From: Pelagibius sp. Alg239-R121
GTDB taxonomy: Bacteria > Pseudomonadota > Alphaproteobacteria > Kiloniellales > Kiloniellaceae
Assembly (NCBI RefSeq): GCF_947331435.1
Contig: NZ_CAMZOF010000016.1
Location: forward strand, 16,587-80,586
Direction of reading: 5' to 3'
Length of the DNA: 64,000 nt
The notes under the pieces were generated by a model, which worked only from the letters and a program-made list of their open reading frames with translations, was not told the DNA's origin and did no database searches. Of the stretch, positions 33,405 through 41,786 are shown piece by piece (within the stretch, counting starts at the first letter, position 1; each line of letters begins with the position of its first letter). The position numbers and the translations under genes were made by a program.

Positions 33405-33832
33405 CCCGACTTACTCTCGTGTCCGCTGCGGTCGTTGCCATGCTTGCCTTAGCAAGCACGGCTAAAGCAGGTGTGTTCGATGAAGCCATCATCGACGAGG
33501 ACTACCAGCAGGCTGAATTAGCGCTGCAAAAAAAGAACGAAGAAACTTGTCGGAAGAAGAGTGTCAGAAAGGGACTCTCTTGCTTCAAAGACCTTCAAAA
33601 GGAATTCAAAGCCAGTGGCAAGAGGCGCGGTTCGACCGAGTATTGCAAGATCCACTATCTACCGATGGAAACGAAGGCTCTTAAACGCAAGCTTCCGGAG
33701 CTGGCCACCCTCAAAAAGAAAGCCCGTCATTCACCGGACAACCGCCAGCCAGGCGAAGTGACAGCCGACGACTTCGACCAGGAAATGCAGTGCATCTTCC
33801 AGATCTTTGAAAAGCGCGGGGTGCGCTACTGA
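33401..33832 (+). CDS. Exported T4SS-operon protein, 143 aa
   Basis: A signal peptide (AKA near residue 23) and a basic mature part with four cysteines (C50, C60, C82, C134), suitable for two periplasmic disulphides. The family is unknown. Overlaps at both ends show it is an integral member of the operon. Confidence 0.7.
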   Translation: MTRLTLVSAAVVAMLALASTAKAGVFDEAIIDEDYQQAELALQKKNEETCRKKSVRKGLSCFKDLQKEFKASGKRRGSTEYCKIHYLPMETKALKRKLPELATLKKKARHSPDNRQPGEVTADDFDQEMQCIFQIFEKRGVRY

Positions 33833-34893
33833 TGCGTTTGCTTACTGCCTTCCTATTTGTCATCTGTGCCTCCACCGTGATTTCCACGCCGGAGGCTTCT
33901 GCCGCTGCGGAAGGTGCGCAAATCGGCAGCACGGACTACTTCACTCAACAGATGGACGCATTTGAAACACGGCTTAATGACGCGATCAAAGCTGTTCTCG
34001 ATGGCGAGTCCGTCTTCGCCAAACACGTTCATATTGTTTTTCTGGTTTTTCTGATCCTCTCGTTGCTCATCATGATTTCGAAGTGGGTCTTCGCGCGCGG
34101 AGGCTTTGACGATATCGTAGGCTGGTTCATCTCCACGTTGCTCATCATCTTTGTCTATGAAAGCTATACTACCCTGTCATCGCTGATCTGGGGCTGGTTC
34201 AACGAGTTGGGCCGCGCCTTGCAACTGGCCATGGTCGGTGACAACAGCATCTACGGGCCGTCGAATTTTATTTCCAAGATTCAGTCCCTCATCACTCTCG
34301 ACGAAGAAGTCGATATCTGGGACGAGATGGGCCTGATCCTGTCCGTTATAGTGCTGTGGATTGTCTCGGTCATTGTTCAGGCCGTCTCCTTCCTGGCGGC
34401 CATGTTGCCGGTCTTCGGCTACGCCTTTGCGAAATCTGTCGGGCTGTTCTTCGTGCCCTTCCTGTTTTTCCAACGCACAGCGGATTGGTTCGACAGTTGG
34501 CTGAGCTTCTTTCTGGGGTTCTGTCTTTTCACCTTTTTTTCAAAGGCCGTGCTTGCCGTGATCGCGCTGCTCTACAGCGCCTATTTTGACATTCCCTATG
34601 CGGCAAGCATCGAAGTCGATCAGATCGTGATCGAGTCCGGAGGCGTCGAAGCGCTCCTAGGTGTCATAGTGCTCGCGTTCGGCTCGCTGCTGCTGTTCGT
34701 CATGGCGATCGGCGCGTCCTTCTCGATCATGGGCGGCAGTATCGGCAGTGCCATCTCGGCCCAGAAGTTCATCAGCAAAGGAGCGAGTCTTGGAGTCAAA
34801 TTCACCTCCGGCGCTGTTCGCATGGGTGGCAAGGGCGTGATCAAGGGCATTTCCGCTGGTGCCTCGGCCCTGACCAAGTTTTTTAGGAGATAA
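33832..34893 (+). CDS. VirB6/TrbL-type polytopic membrane protein
   Basis: A 353-residue channel component with a signal-like N-terminus and about six hydrophobic helices (HIVFLVFLILSLLIMI; WFISTLLIIFVYE; LILSVIVLWIVSVIVQAV; VGLFFVPFLFF; CLFTFFSKAVLAVIALLY; LLGVIVLAFGSLLLFVMAI). A Gly/Ser/Lys-rich cytoplasmic tail follows. Length and position fit VirB6/TrbL. Confidence 0.8.
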   Translation: MRLLTAFLFVICASTVISTPEASAAAEGAQIGSTDYFTQQMDAFETRLNDAIKAVLDGESVFAKHVHIVFLVFLILSLLIMISKWVFARGGFDDIVGWFISTLLIIFVYESYTTLSSLIWGWFNELGRALQLAMVGDNSIYGPSNFISKIQSLITLDEEVDIWDEMGLILSVIVLWIVSVIVQAVSFLAAMLPVFGYAFAKSVGLFFVPFLFFQRTADWFDSWLSFFLGFCLFTFFSKAVLAVIALLYSAYFDIPYAASIEVDQIVIESGGVEALLGVIVLAFGSLLLFVMAIGASFSIMGGSIGSAISAQKFISKGASLGVKFTSGAVRMGGKGVIKGISAGASALTKFFRR

Positions 34894-34899
34894 TAAGCA

Positions 34900-35685
34900 A
34901 TGTTCAAACGGCACCTGAAGGCAGTCCCCAGCGGTGGTTTGGAAAACCATCAGGACGGCCAGGTCATCGAGGAAGTCATTCAGGAGAAGCTGCGCAACAA
35001 GCGGTCCCAGAACGAATTGACACGAGCGACCGTGATGGCCAACTGGATGGTCGGGATTGCCCTGGTGGCCATGATTGTTGCGATCTTCAACGGGGTTGGT
35101 TGGTTTAAGGCTGAAGAGCGCTATGCCAACAACGTCCAGGTGACCTGGGTCAAGCTGCTGCCGGACGGCACCCACCGGATTGAAGCCTTCGGCGACGGTG
35201 GCGCGGATGCCCGTTGGCATGAGGCGGCGATCAATTCGAGTCTCATGAATTACGTCCAGGCACGCTTTCAGCAACACCACGACACGATCCGGCAGGACTA
35301 TGGCTTTGCCTCGCAGTTTCTTTCTCCAAAGGAAGAGGGAATTTTCATGAGCGAGTTCAAGGCGGTCGAAAAAGTTGTCGCGTTCGAAGAGTGTCTGAAC
35401 TGTGCCGAAGTCGATCTGCATATCCGATTGATCGATCATGAAGAACTCAATCAGATTTCTGCCCAGACTGATATCGACCGGGTGTTCCGTTCGACCATCT
35501 ACACCACGGAGATTGTCCGCTCTCCCAGTGGTAAAGCCGTCGAAGAGACAAACAAGCTGGTGCATCTGACTTGGAAGCTCTCGCCACCGTCCAGCGTCAT
35601 AGAGAATCGGGACATGCTCCTGGCCAATCCGCTCGGCATTCAGATCACCAATCAAATCGTTCGGGAGGAACTGTCCCATGATTAA
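34900..35685 (+). CDS. virB8: VirB8-type inner-membrane T4SS protein
   Basis: A 261-residue bitopic protein: cytoplasmic N-terminus, one helix (MVGIALVAMIVAIFNGVGWF, near 50-70), then a periplasmic NTF2-like domain. The gene order (after VirB6, before VirB9) supports the call, as the family is poorly conserved. Two cysteines (ECLNCAE) are unusual for the family. It overlaps virB9 by 8 bp. Confidence 0.75.
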   Translation: MFKRHLKAVPSGGLENHQDGQVIEEVIQEKLRNKRSQNELTRATVMANWMVGIALVAMIVAIFNGVGWFKAEERYANNVQVTWVKLLPDGTHRIEAFGDGGADARWHEAAINSSLMNYVQARFQQHHDTIRQDYGFASQFLSPKEEGIFMSEFKAVEKVVAFEECLNCAEVDLHIRLIDHEELNQISAQTDIDRVFRSTIYTTEIVRSPSGKAVEETNKLVHLTWKLSPPSSVIENRDMLLANPLGIQITNQIVREELSHD

Positions 35686-36601
35686 GAGTTTTCGAAACAG
35701 CGCATTGGCTGTTGTCTGCCTTGCCGCGGCGTATCCGGCCCATGCAACCCTCGAACCGGTTTCTTCGGATGGCCATACGGCAGTCGCGAGCGAGTGCCGT
35801 TACATAGTGGTGCTGCCGGGCCAGCGTTTTTCCGCGCCGATCAATCTCAAAATCGGGACGCGTCTGCGGTTCCTGAAACCGGTGCGTCTGGTCACGGTCT
35901 CGCTCAAAAACTGGGAGAAGGAGCAGGACGGTCCTTCGGTTTGGATCAGGCCGACTACAACAGCGGAACCAACCGATCACGTGGGCGTAACCGTGATGTT
36001 GGAAGGCAACGGAGAGCAGAACGAATTCGATTTTGTTTTCAAGGCGACGAACGACAAAGTTGCTTCTTGTACCTTCATCGCCGATGCCGCGTCGGCTGCG
36101 CGGATCTTTGAAGGAGATCAAAATAAGGGCGACCAGGACACGGCGTTTCTGCAGCGGCAGCTTAACGCGGCGATCGCGGACGCGGAAGCCGCAAAGCAAC
36201 AGGCCAATGCACGCGCGGCCGCAGCCGTGGCGCAGACCACCAATGCTAGCGATGCATACAGTCAGAGCATGAAGGAAATGCACCGGCAGTTCAGCGCCCA
36301 GGCGGAAGACGCGCTCTGGGCGTTGCGGCGTTCGATCAACACTTCCTACGACTGGCATTCGGGCAAGGAGAGCCGTCCCAGAATCATTGATGGCGTCTAC
36401 GACGATGGCCGCTCGACTTTCATCCGGATCACCGAGAGCGGTTTCGGCATTCCCGCCGTTACCGCCAAGGCCGGTGAAAACTTCTACGTGGTGCAGTACG
36501 ACTACCACGACCTAACTGGTGTTTATGAAGTCCAGGGTCTTTTCGACCACATGGTTTTGCGCTTCGGGACGCAGGAAATCACCATCCAACGGAGGAACTG
36601 A
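35678..36601 (+). CDS. virB9: VirB9/TrbG-type outer-membrane complex protein
   Basis: A 307-residue secreted protein. After the signal peptide comes an N-terminal beta domain, an Ala/Gln coiled linker (about 165-200), and the C-terminal VirB9 domain (SYDWHSG, IIDGVYDDGRSTFIRI, IPAVTAKAGEN, HMVLRFGTQEITI). It is somewhat longer than usual because of the coiled linker. Confidence 0.82.
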   Translation: MIKSFRNSALAVVCLAAAYPAHATLEPVSSDGHTAVASECRYIVVLPGQRFSAPINLKIGTRLRFLKPVRLVTVSLKNWEKEQDGPSVWIRPTTTAEPTDHVGVTVMLEGNGEQNEFDFVFKATNDKVASCTFIADAASAARIFEGDQNKGDQDTAFLQRQLNAAIADAEAAKQQANARAAAAVAQTTNASDAYSQSMKEMHRQFSAQAEDALWALRRSINTSYDWHSGKESRPRIIDGVYDDGRSTFIRITESGFGIPAVTAKAGENFYVVQYDYHDLTGVYEVQGLFDHMVLRFGTQEITIQRRN

Positions 36602-36696
36602 GCCGTGATCGCGGATGTTTTTTGACCGCCCGATGGCGGTGTAGAGGCTGAAGCCCGAGAAGGCATGGAAAGCGGTCAATGGGAGCGAGAGGTAGC

Positions 36697-37299
36697 ATGA
36701 GCGAAGAGAAAAAGACGAACACGGTAGCGGTTGAGGGTACGGGCAAGGAAAAGGCCGCCGAGGAAACCCCAGTCAATCACAATCGTAAAATGCTGGGATT
36801 GATAGGCATTGTAGGTGCCATCCTCTTTGTTGCATTGACCTTCGCCGGCTTTGGCCGTTGGCAGGACCGCGAGGGCCGCGAGGCTAAAGCAAAGATTCAG
36901 GTCGAGCAGGCGACGTTACAGGACAAGGCGGTGACGCAGGACGCTTTCAAGAAGAAGGTCGTCAATCAACGCAGGATCGAGGAGCGTAGGGTCGACAAGA
37001 CGCCGCGGCGTGCCTCAGAAAACAAACTCAGCGATTTCGAACTGGCGGAAATCGAGGAAGCCCGCAAGGCACTGCGTAAGCCGATGCAGATCTGGACCGT
37101 CGAGCAAGAGAAGGCGGGCGAGAAAGTACATCAAGCCTCATTGGGAGGTCCGGCCTCTTCGGTTTCGGCCCTGCCGGACTCCGCGACAAAGCAGAGCGTA
37201 GAAATCCGCCGGCAGCTCATGCTTCGCCTGAAGGAGCTACAGGACGACGCCGACAAGCTCCAACGCCAGCAGAAGCAATCCCCAGGTGACGCCCAATGA
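36697..37299 (+). CDS. VirB10 N-terminal half (membrane anchor and linker)
   Basis: A 200-residue bitopic protein: short cytoplasmic part, one helix (MLGLIGIVGAILFVALTFAGF), then a charged helical periplasmic stretch (QVEQATLQDKAVTQDAFKKK). This is the anchor and periplasm-spanning part of VirB10/TrbI without the beta-barrel domain. The ATG at 36697 has GAGAGG upstream. Its stop overlaps the next gene, which encodes the missing domain. Confidence 0.72.
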   Translation: MSEEKKTNTVAVEGTGKEKAAEETPVNHNRKMLGLIGIVGAILFVALTFAGFGRWQDREGREAKAKIQVEQATLQDKAVTQDAFKKKVVNQRRIEERRVDKTPRRASENKLSDFELAEIEEARKALRKPMQIWTVEQEKAGEKVHQASLGGPASSVSALPDSATKQSVEIRRQLMLRLKELQDDADKLQRQQKQSPGDAQ

Positions 37300-38093
37300 T
37301 TCGCCGTATTTCTGCAACGTTAGGCGTTTGCGCCCTGATGATATTCGCTGGTCCTGCGCTCGCGCAGAATTTTCCACTGCTGCCCGGCGCGCAAAATCCT
37401 CTGGCCGCGCTTGGGGCCCAGGACGAGTTTGCCCCTCGAGCGACCCAGCCCGAAAGCGCGCCGCTGGAGCCAGTAGAACAACCTGCATTCACCGGTCCTA
37501 CCGGTAAAGTGCCGATCGGTACCGTGGCGTCTGGTGTGCTCAACATGATGTCTATTTCCGATTACCCTGGTCCCTGGCGCGGCGCTCTCTCTCATCCTAT
37601 CCTCAGCATCGACAAGAATGACGTACTCTTTCCCGCCGGTTCGGTTGTGGTCGGCAGCACGGTTCTAATCAAGGGACCGAACGAGGTCATTCATAATCGC
37701 CTTGGTTTCGTACCCCGGCATATCGTTCGTCCGGACGGACAGGCGTTTGAGATCGTCAATCAGGCGGTGCTGGATCAGGCCGGTGTCAGCGGCTTGCAGG
37801 ATATCGTCGATTATCATGTAGGCATTCAGGCGGCGGCCCTGGGGGTCTTTACCGCGGTCGAGACTCTGCCTGAGCTGCTGAATGAACTCGCTCGGGACGA
37901 CACCACGGTCGATACCCTGATTAATTCGGCTACTGATCGCGGCACACCGATCCTGCAGAAATACATCACTTTGGTCCCGACGATCCAAATTCGGCCCGGC
38001 TCGCACTTCAAGGTGTTCTTCATGAACGAATTGACGGTGCCGGTCTGGCGGACCCGCCGAGGCTTCGACTACACCACAGTCAATCTGGACTGA
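37296..38093 (+). CDS. VirB10 C-terminal half (TrbI domain) with its own signal peptide
   Basis: A 265-residue protein beginning with a classical signal peptide (MIRRISATLGVCALMIFAGP, then ALAQ). A Pro-rich linker follows, then the VirB10/TrbI beta domain: IGTVASGVLNMMSISDYPGP, LSIDKNDVLFPAGSVVVGS, and the late HFKVFFMNELTVP. In ordinary systems this domain is joined to the anchor by one chain. Here it is exported separately, so it must meet the anchor protein in the periplasm. Confidence 0.78.
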   Translation: MIRRISATLGVCALMIFAGPALAQNFPLLPGAQNPLAALGAQDEFAPRATQPESAPLEPVEQPAFTGPTGKVPIGTVASGVLNMMSISDYPGPWRGALSHPILSIDKNDVLFPAGSVVVGSTVLIKGPNEVIHNRLGFVPRHIVRPDGQAFEIVNQAVLDQAGVSGLQDIVDYHVGIQAAALGVFTAVETLPELLNELARDDTTVDTLINSATDRGTPILQKYITLVPTIQIRPGSHFKVFFMNELTVPVWRTRRGFDYTTVNLD

Positions 38094-38097
38094 TTTT

Positions 38098-38544
38098 ATG
38101 AGAAAAGTTTTTTTCTGCCTGACCCCGTTGATTCTTCTGAGCGCCTGCGCCAATCCGAAGACCCCGCCGATCACAACGGCAACGCCGGCGGCTACGCAGC
38201 AAACACCCGGTTTGAATATGCTGACGCGGCTGAAAATCCCGGAAGATTATAAGACGGTCGGACAAGCCGCGGCTTGGTTGTTGCGGCCCACGGGCTATCT
38301 GCTCGTGGTGGATTGTCCTGGCTGTGCGCCAGAGGCTGTGCGGCTGGCGGACGATCCGATCTCCCCTTTGGCCGTTCGGCCAGAGTTGACGAGCGTAACG
38401 CGGGCCTTGCTGCTGGTTCTGGGCTCGGACGGCCGCTTGATCGTCGACCATGAAAACCGTCTGGTGAGCTTTGGGTTTTTCGAGCGCGGTAAGACAAAAG
38501 ATGCCGAGAACGCGATCCTTCTGAGCGAGGGGTCTCTGTTATGA
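38098..38544 (+). CDS. T4SS-operon lipoprotein, 148 aa
   Basis: A lipobox LLSAC places the lipidated Cys at residue 17. The mature domain (VGQAAAWLLRPTGYLLVVD, DDPISPLA) resembles the small domain found in PilL- and DotD-like outer-membrane lipoproteins. It may stabilise the VirB9-VirB10 ring as VirB7 does. It overlaps the next lipoprotein gene as ATGA. Confidence 0.68.
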   Translation: MRKVFFCLTPLILLSACANPKTPPITTATPAATQQTPGLNMLTRLKIPEDYKTVGQAAAWLLRPTGYLLVVDCPGCAPEAVRLADDPISPLAVRPELTSVTRALLLVLGSDGRLIVDHENRLVSFGFFERGKTKDAENAILLSEGSLL

Positions 38545-38771
38545 GGGCACTTGTTGCTTTGCTTGTTGTGCCGCTTGGACTAGGCGCATGCAGCACGCCG
38601 CCGGATGGTCCCAAGCTGCCGTTGTCGCCGATCGAGCGCCCGGTTCTTTTGGTGCCACATGAAGCACGGATCGAGGAGCGGAACTTGATCCTTCCGGTGA
38701 GGAACGCGCAGGACGCCCGTGTCGAAGAGCACGCTGCGGAAGAACAACATCCTAGTGTCCTAGGAAACTAG
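38541..38771 (+). CDS. Small lipoprotein, VirB7-like
   Basis: A 76-residue protein with lipobox LGAC (Cys 17) and a short Pro-rich mature part, the size and form of a VirB7-type lipoprotein. Sequence similarity alone cannot confirm VirB7, which is always short and divergent. Confidence 0.65.
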   Translation: MRALVALLVVPLGLGACSTPPDGPKLPLSPIERPVLLVPHEARIEERNLILPVRNAQDARVEEHAAEEQHPSVLGN

Positions 38772-38784
38772 AGAAGGACGACGA

Positions 38785-39258
38785 ATGCGTAACCTGCATC
38801 TGGTGGCTGCTTCTGCCACGTTCCTTTTGACGAGCACTCCTGCATATGCGGCCTCGCAAGACGAATGCGCGATCTGGCTTTGTCTGCCGGGTGGCTTTCC
38901 CTCCGGTTGCGGCGCGGCCTACAGCGCTTTCATAGAGCGGATTACCCATAAGCCAAAGCCTAAGCCGCCTCTGCCTCCCTTTAATTCTTGCGCGGTCGAT
39001 TCAGGAAACATCGGGTTCGACTGGGGTTTTGAAGAAAAGAAACGCTGCAAGAACCCGGAGGCCAAGATGCTTAAGGGACAGGAAGGCACGCTTTCCTGTC
39101 GCGTCCCCTCTAACAACGAAGATGGCTTCCTCGCATCGCCTGTCGTCACTGACCACGTTCTCTGGACCGATGTTCCCTCACTCGGCAAGGACTATCGCAA
39201 GACCGAGTATGTCTGGAAGACTACAGGCGGCGCCCGGGAAGAAGGCGGGCGGCCGTGA
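38785..39258 (+). CDS. TraL-type conjugal transfer protein
   Basis: A 157-residue exported protein. The mature N-terminus carries the diagnostic Cys-rich block (DECAIWLCLPGGFPSGC) seen in proteins annotated TraL on alphaproteobacterial plasmids. A Pro/Lys linker and a second Cys-containing domain follow. It overlaps the next gene by 4 bp. Confidence 0.72.
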   Translation: MRNLHLVAASATFLLTSTPAYAASQDECAIWLCLPGGFPSGCGAAYSAFIERITHKPKPKPPLPPFNSCAVDSGNIGFDWGFEEKKRCKNPEAKMLKGQEGTLSCRVPSNNEDGFLASPVVTDHVLWTDVPSLGKDYRKTEYVWKTTGGAREEGGRP

Positions 39259-39554
39259 CGATGAAGCGATCGACAAAACCAGAGAATCCAAATGATTCGG
39301 GCAGACAGAATCAGCGCCGTCCAAGCCACATCAAATTGGACAACGCGCTTTTCGATGCAGCGAACATGCGCCAATGCGCCTTCTGTTTCCGGACCAGGCC
39401 AGAGGTCGAGGCCTTCCTGGTCGGCCCACGTCGGATCATCTGCACCGACTGCGTTGAGAAGTGTGCGAGCGTATTGGCGAATGGCGGGCCGATCGGCGCG
39501 GCGATCATCGAGCGCGAACGTCAGGCGCTTAAATCACACCGAGAGAGAGGATAA
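39255..39554 (+). CDS. Stand-alone ClpX-type C4 zinc finger protein
   Basis: A 99-residue protein whose centre is a ClpX N-terminal zinc domain: RQCAFCFRTRPEVEAFLVGP then IICTDCVEKC, with CxxC...CxxC ligands. There is no AAA motor. In ClpX this domain dimerises and binds adaptors or substrates. A free copy in a T4SS operon could tie transfer proteins to ClpXP, or compete with its adaptors. That role is inferred. The start is GTG at 39255. Confidence 0.75.
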   Translation: MTMKRSTKPENPNDSGRQNQRRPSHIKLDNALFDAANMRQCAFCFRTRPEVEAFLVGPRRIICTDCVEKCASVLANGGPIGAAIIERERQALKSHRERG

Positions 39555-39559
39555 TCACG

Positions 39560-39850
39560 TTGAGGAAATTCTATTTGGCGGCTTCGATCATTGTTTTGCC
39601 TCTGACCGCCGCGCATGCGGATGGTATGTCCGTGGCCGGGCCTGAAGAGACCAGGCCGCTCCCTGTGGTCCTGACGGCAGACGAGGCCACGCGACACTGC
39701 GTCTACGCCAATGAGACCTACAGTGAAGGCGCGGTCTTAACGCTAAAGGATGCCCCAACTTTAACCTGCAGCTCAAATCCCCAGTTTGGTGGTGGTCCTA
39801 TTGCCCCACGTTTGAAATGGATCGCTTACAAAGAGCCGCGTTTTCAATAA
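39560..39850 (+). CDS. Exported DUF1496-like protein, 96 aa
   Basis: It starts with TTG preceded by GAGAGAGG. A signal peptide (AHA near 20) is followed by the DUF1496 pattern HCVYANETYSEGAVL...LTCSSN, with two cysteines that probably form a disulphide. The function is unknown. Confidence 0.65.
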   Translation: MRKFYLAASIIVLPLTAAHADGMSVAGPEETRPLPVVLTADEATRHCVYANETYSEGAVLTLKDAPTLTCSSNPQFGGGPIAPRLKWIAYKEPRFQ

Positions 39851-39889
39851 GGAAGCGGCAACCTGCCTTCGTCATAGGAAGCTAAGTTA

Positions 39890-40582
39890 ATGAAAAAAGC
39901 TTTGAGTCTGCTGGCTCTCCTGGTTCTAGCGGCCTGCGATCAAACGCTCGATACAAAGAATGCTGGAACTTTTTTGGATTCTTTCGAAGAGATCACTACA
40001 GAGATGAGTGAGGCGGAACGGGTCGAATTTGCGGCTTCGATTCTTATGGTTTACGAGGATCGGGATAAAGAAGGTCAGGCCAGGAAACGTCGTCTGGATC
40101 GAGCTAGGAAAGACGCTGCGGTTCTCTTTGAGGAAAATCGGCAAGGCCTGCTTGTCATTCACCGTAACAAGATCGCCAGCGATATCGTCCTTAAGGTTGG
40201 AGCGGATCTCTCTGGTAAGAGTGTTGCCGAGGTTAATGAGATGGCAGAGGCGGTCTATGCGGCCGCGACAGTTCGATACAAAGACGAGCGCCGGAAAAAG
40301 CTTGCGAAGATGATTGAAGACTACAGTCAACGTCTTGCGGCCGCAGAGCAGCAACTCACTGAAGCAGAAGCGGCGGTGGCGGCGGAGCAGAAACGTCAGG
40401 AAGATGCACGGGCGTTTCTTGCCATGGTCCATGTCAAGGACGTGAGCTTTGCCATAAAGAAGGAATCGAACGGCAAGCTGCGCGCTTACCTCAGCTCCGC
40501 AGGGAAGCTGGTGAACGGTAGTGACCAGCAGATCCAAGAGGTTCGGGGAAAAGTCATTTTCAAGGACTCATCGGCCGACTGA
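39890..40582 (+). CDS. Coiled-coil lipoprotein, 230 aa
   Basis: Lipobox LAAC (Cys 16). The mature protein is almost wholly helical, with heptad-like Glu/Lys/Gln/Ala runs (RLAAAEQQLTEAEAAVAAEQ). It ends in a small beta-rich domain (DVSFAIKKESNGKLRAYLSS). It resembles DUF6694-like lipoproteins. It may act at the cell surface during mating. Confidence 0.65.
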   Translation: MKKALSLLALLVLAACDQTLDTKNAGTFLDSFEEITTEMSEAERVEFAASILMVYEDRDKEGQARKRRLDRARKDAAVLFEENRQGLLVIHRNKIASDIVLKVGADLSGKSVAEVNEMAEAVYAAATVRYKDERRKKLAKMIEDYSQRLAAAEQQLTEAEAAVAAEQKRQEDARAFLAMVHVKDVSFAIKKESNGKLRAYLSSAGKLVNGSDQQIQEVRGKVIFKDSSAD

Positions 40583-40597
40583 ACGACCAACAAAAAT

Positions 40598-40912
40598 GTG
40601 GCATTCAGGAAACTCGCTCTGCCTCCCGGCGGGGAAGCTTTAGTTCAGGACAACCGGATGCATTGGCGGGCGCGGCATCTTGTTCCTAAGGGGTATGTCT
40701 ACTCGGAGAATGTCGAGGATTACGAAATTGTCTACGTCATTGAGCAGGTCACCCTGGAGGATGGCACTGAGATTGCCGTTTCGAAGGGATGGCGGTCACC
40801 CGAATCCACCATGGAGGACCTGAAGAAAACAGCGGATTTCCGTCGGGATGACCATGATAGCTGGGTTGAACGAATGACCAAGGCTGAACAGGAGCTGGCG
40901 GCACTGCGATGA
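40598..40912 (+). CDS. Hypothetical protein, 104 aa
   Basis: It starts with GTG at 40598. A soluble mixed alpha/beta protein (MHWRARHLVPKGYVY, VYVIEQVTLEDGTEIAVSKG). The family is unknown. It overlaps the next gene as ATGA, which supports real coding. Confidence 0.6.
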   Translation: MAFRKLALPPGGEALVQDNRMHWRARHLVPKGYVYSENVEDYEIVYVIEQVTLEDGTEIAVSKGWRSPESTMEDLKKTADFRRDDHDSWVERMTKAEQELAALR

Positions 40913-41292
40913 TTCTCCGGCCGGTCAGATATCTGCTGTTCTTTTTGCTGCTTCCAGTGCGTCACCTGTCCGGGATGTTTTTTTCTCTACTTGCGGGTTT
41001 CGGCATGATCACACTTTTGGCTACGGCGGGTCATGCTCTCATGGGCAATGGAGCGACTGCGGAATTTTATCCGAAGTTCATCGCCATTGGTGCGGGCTTT
41101 GTGGTGGGCGGCTGCCTGTCCGCTGTACTTTTGGACGAACTTTTACTGATGATCTATCCACAGGTAGGGGACAAGGAGAGCTTGCGGATGCGTTATCTGC
41201 CCCGTGAGCTCTTTAAGCGCGGACGCTCTGGGAGCGATGGCGACGATTGGGACTACGAGATAGCCGCAGCCCACGACGAAGACAGCCGTTGA
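40909..41292 (+). CDS. Membrane protein, 127 aa
   Basis: Two hydrophobic segments (YLLFFLLLPVRHLSGMFFSL with GFGMITLLATAG; FIAIGAGFVVGGCLSAVLL) followed by a charged cytoplasmic tail. It is coupled to the gene before it. The function is unknown. Confidence 0.65.
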   Translation: MILRPVRYLLFFLLLPVRHLSGMFFSLLAGFGMITLLATAGHALMGNGATAEFYPKFIAIGAGFVVGGCLSAVLLDELLLMIYPQVGDKESLRMRYLPRELFKRGRSGSDGDDWDYEIAAAHDEDSR

Positions 41293-41306
41293 GAATGGGA
41301 GACCTT

Positions 41307-41504
41307 ATGCCTGCGACGTTTGTTGCCTGGCCTGCCGATCTGACCAAGAAGTCGGGGAAGAACCGGCGTTTCGAGGAGAACCATGGACGGCGCTTTGTGG
41401 CCGGAGATGATGATCAGATGGATGCAGCGTCAACCGAGAAGCAAAGCACAACCACTGGAAAGCCTTTTGGGGCAACCACAAGATATGGTAGGGAAAGTGG
41501 TTAA
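41307..41504 (+). CDS. Possible small protein, 65 aa
   Basis: The start MPATFVAWP at 41307 has GGGAGACC upstream and follows the membrane-protein gene by 14 bp. The protein is polar, basic and low in hydrophobic residues. It is plausible but not recognisable. Confidence 0.4.
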   Translation: MPATFVAWPADLTKKSGKNRRFEENHGRRFVAGDDDQMDAASTEKQSTTTGKPFGATTRYGRESG

Positions 41505-41620
41505 TTCTTGCGAATCCACACCATTTGGTCTTGCCGATTCGCCCCTGCCCGATGGGCAGGACCTTTCCGCATCGAATCACAATAAAAAGGGAGCAGCGAT
41601 TAGAACAGAGGCCTAAAAAA

Positions 41621-41656
41621 GCAAAAATCCCGTAGCGGCTAACTACGAGATTTTGC
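41621..41656. terminator. Hairpin between the T4SS operon and the Rep-like gene
   Basis: GCAAAAATCCCGTAG pairs with CTACGAGATTTTGC, with small mismatches and a GC-rich inner stem. It lies after the last operon gene and directly before the Rep-like reading frame, so it could be a terminator or an attenuator. Confidence 0.45.
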
Positions 41657-41786
41657 AGGGAAGCGAATGAGCACGCCACCACCAAAACTATTTTCGGTGC
41701 TCATTCTAATCTCACGGACATCGGTGTCAAGTTTAATGCGCATTATGCGCCACGGATTTCTACGCCCTTCTGTCCGGGGTCTTTGC

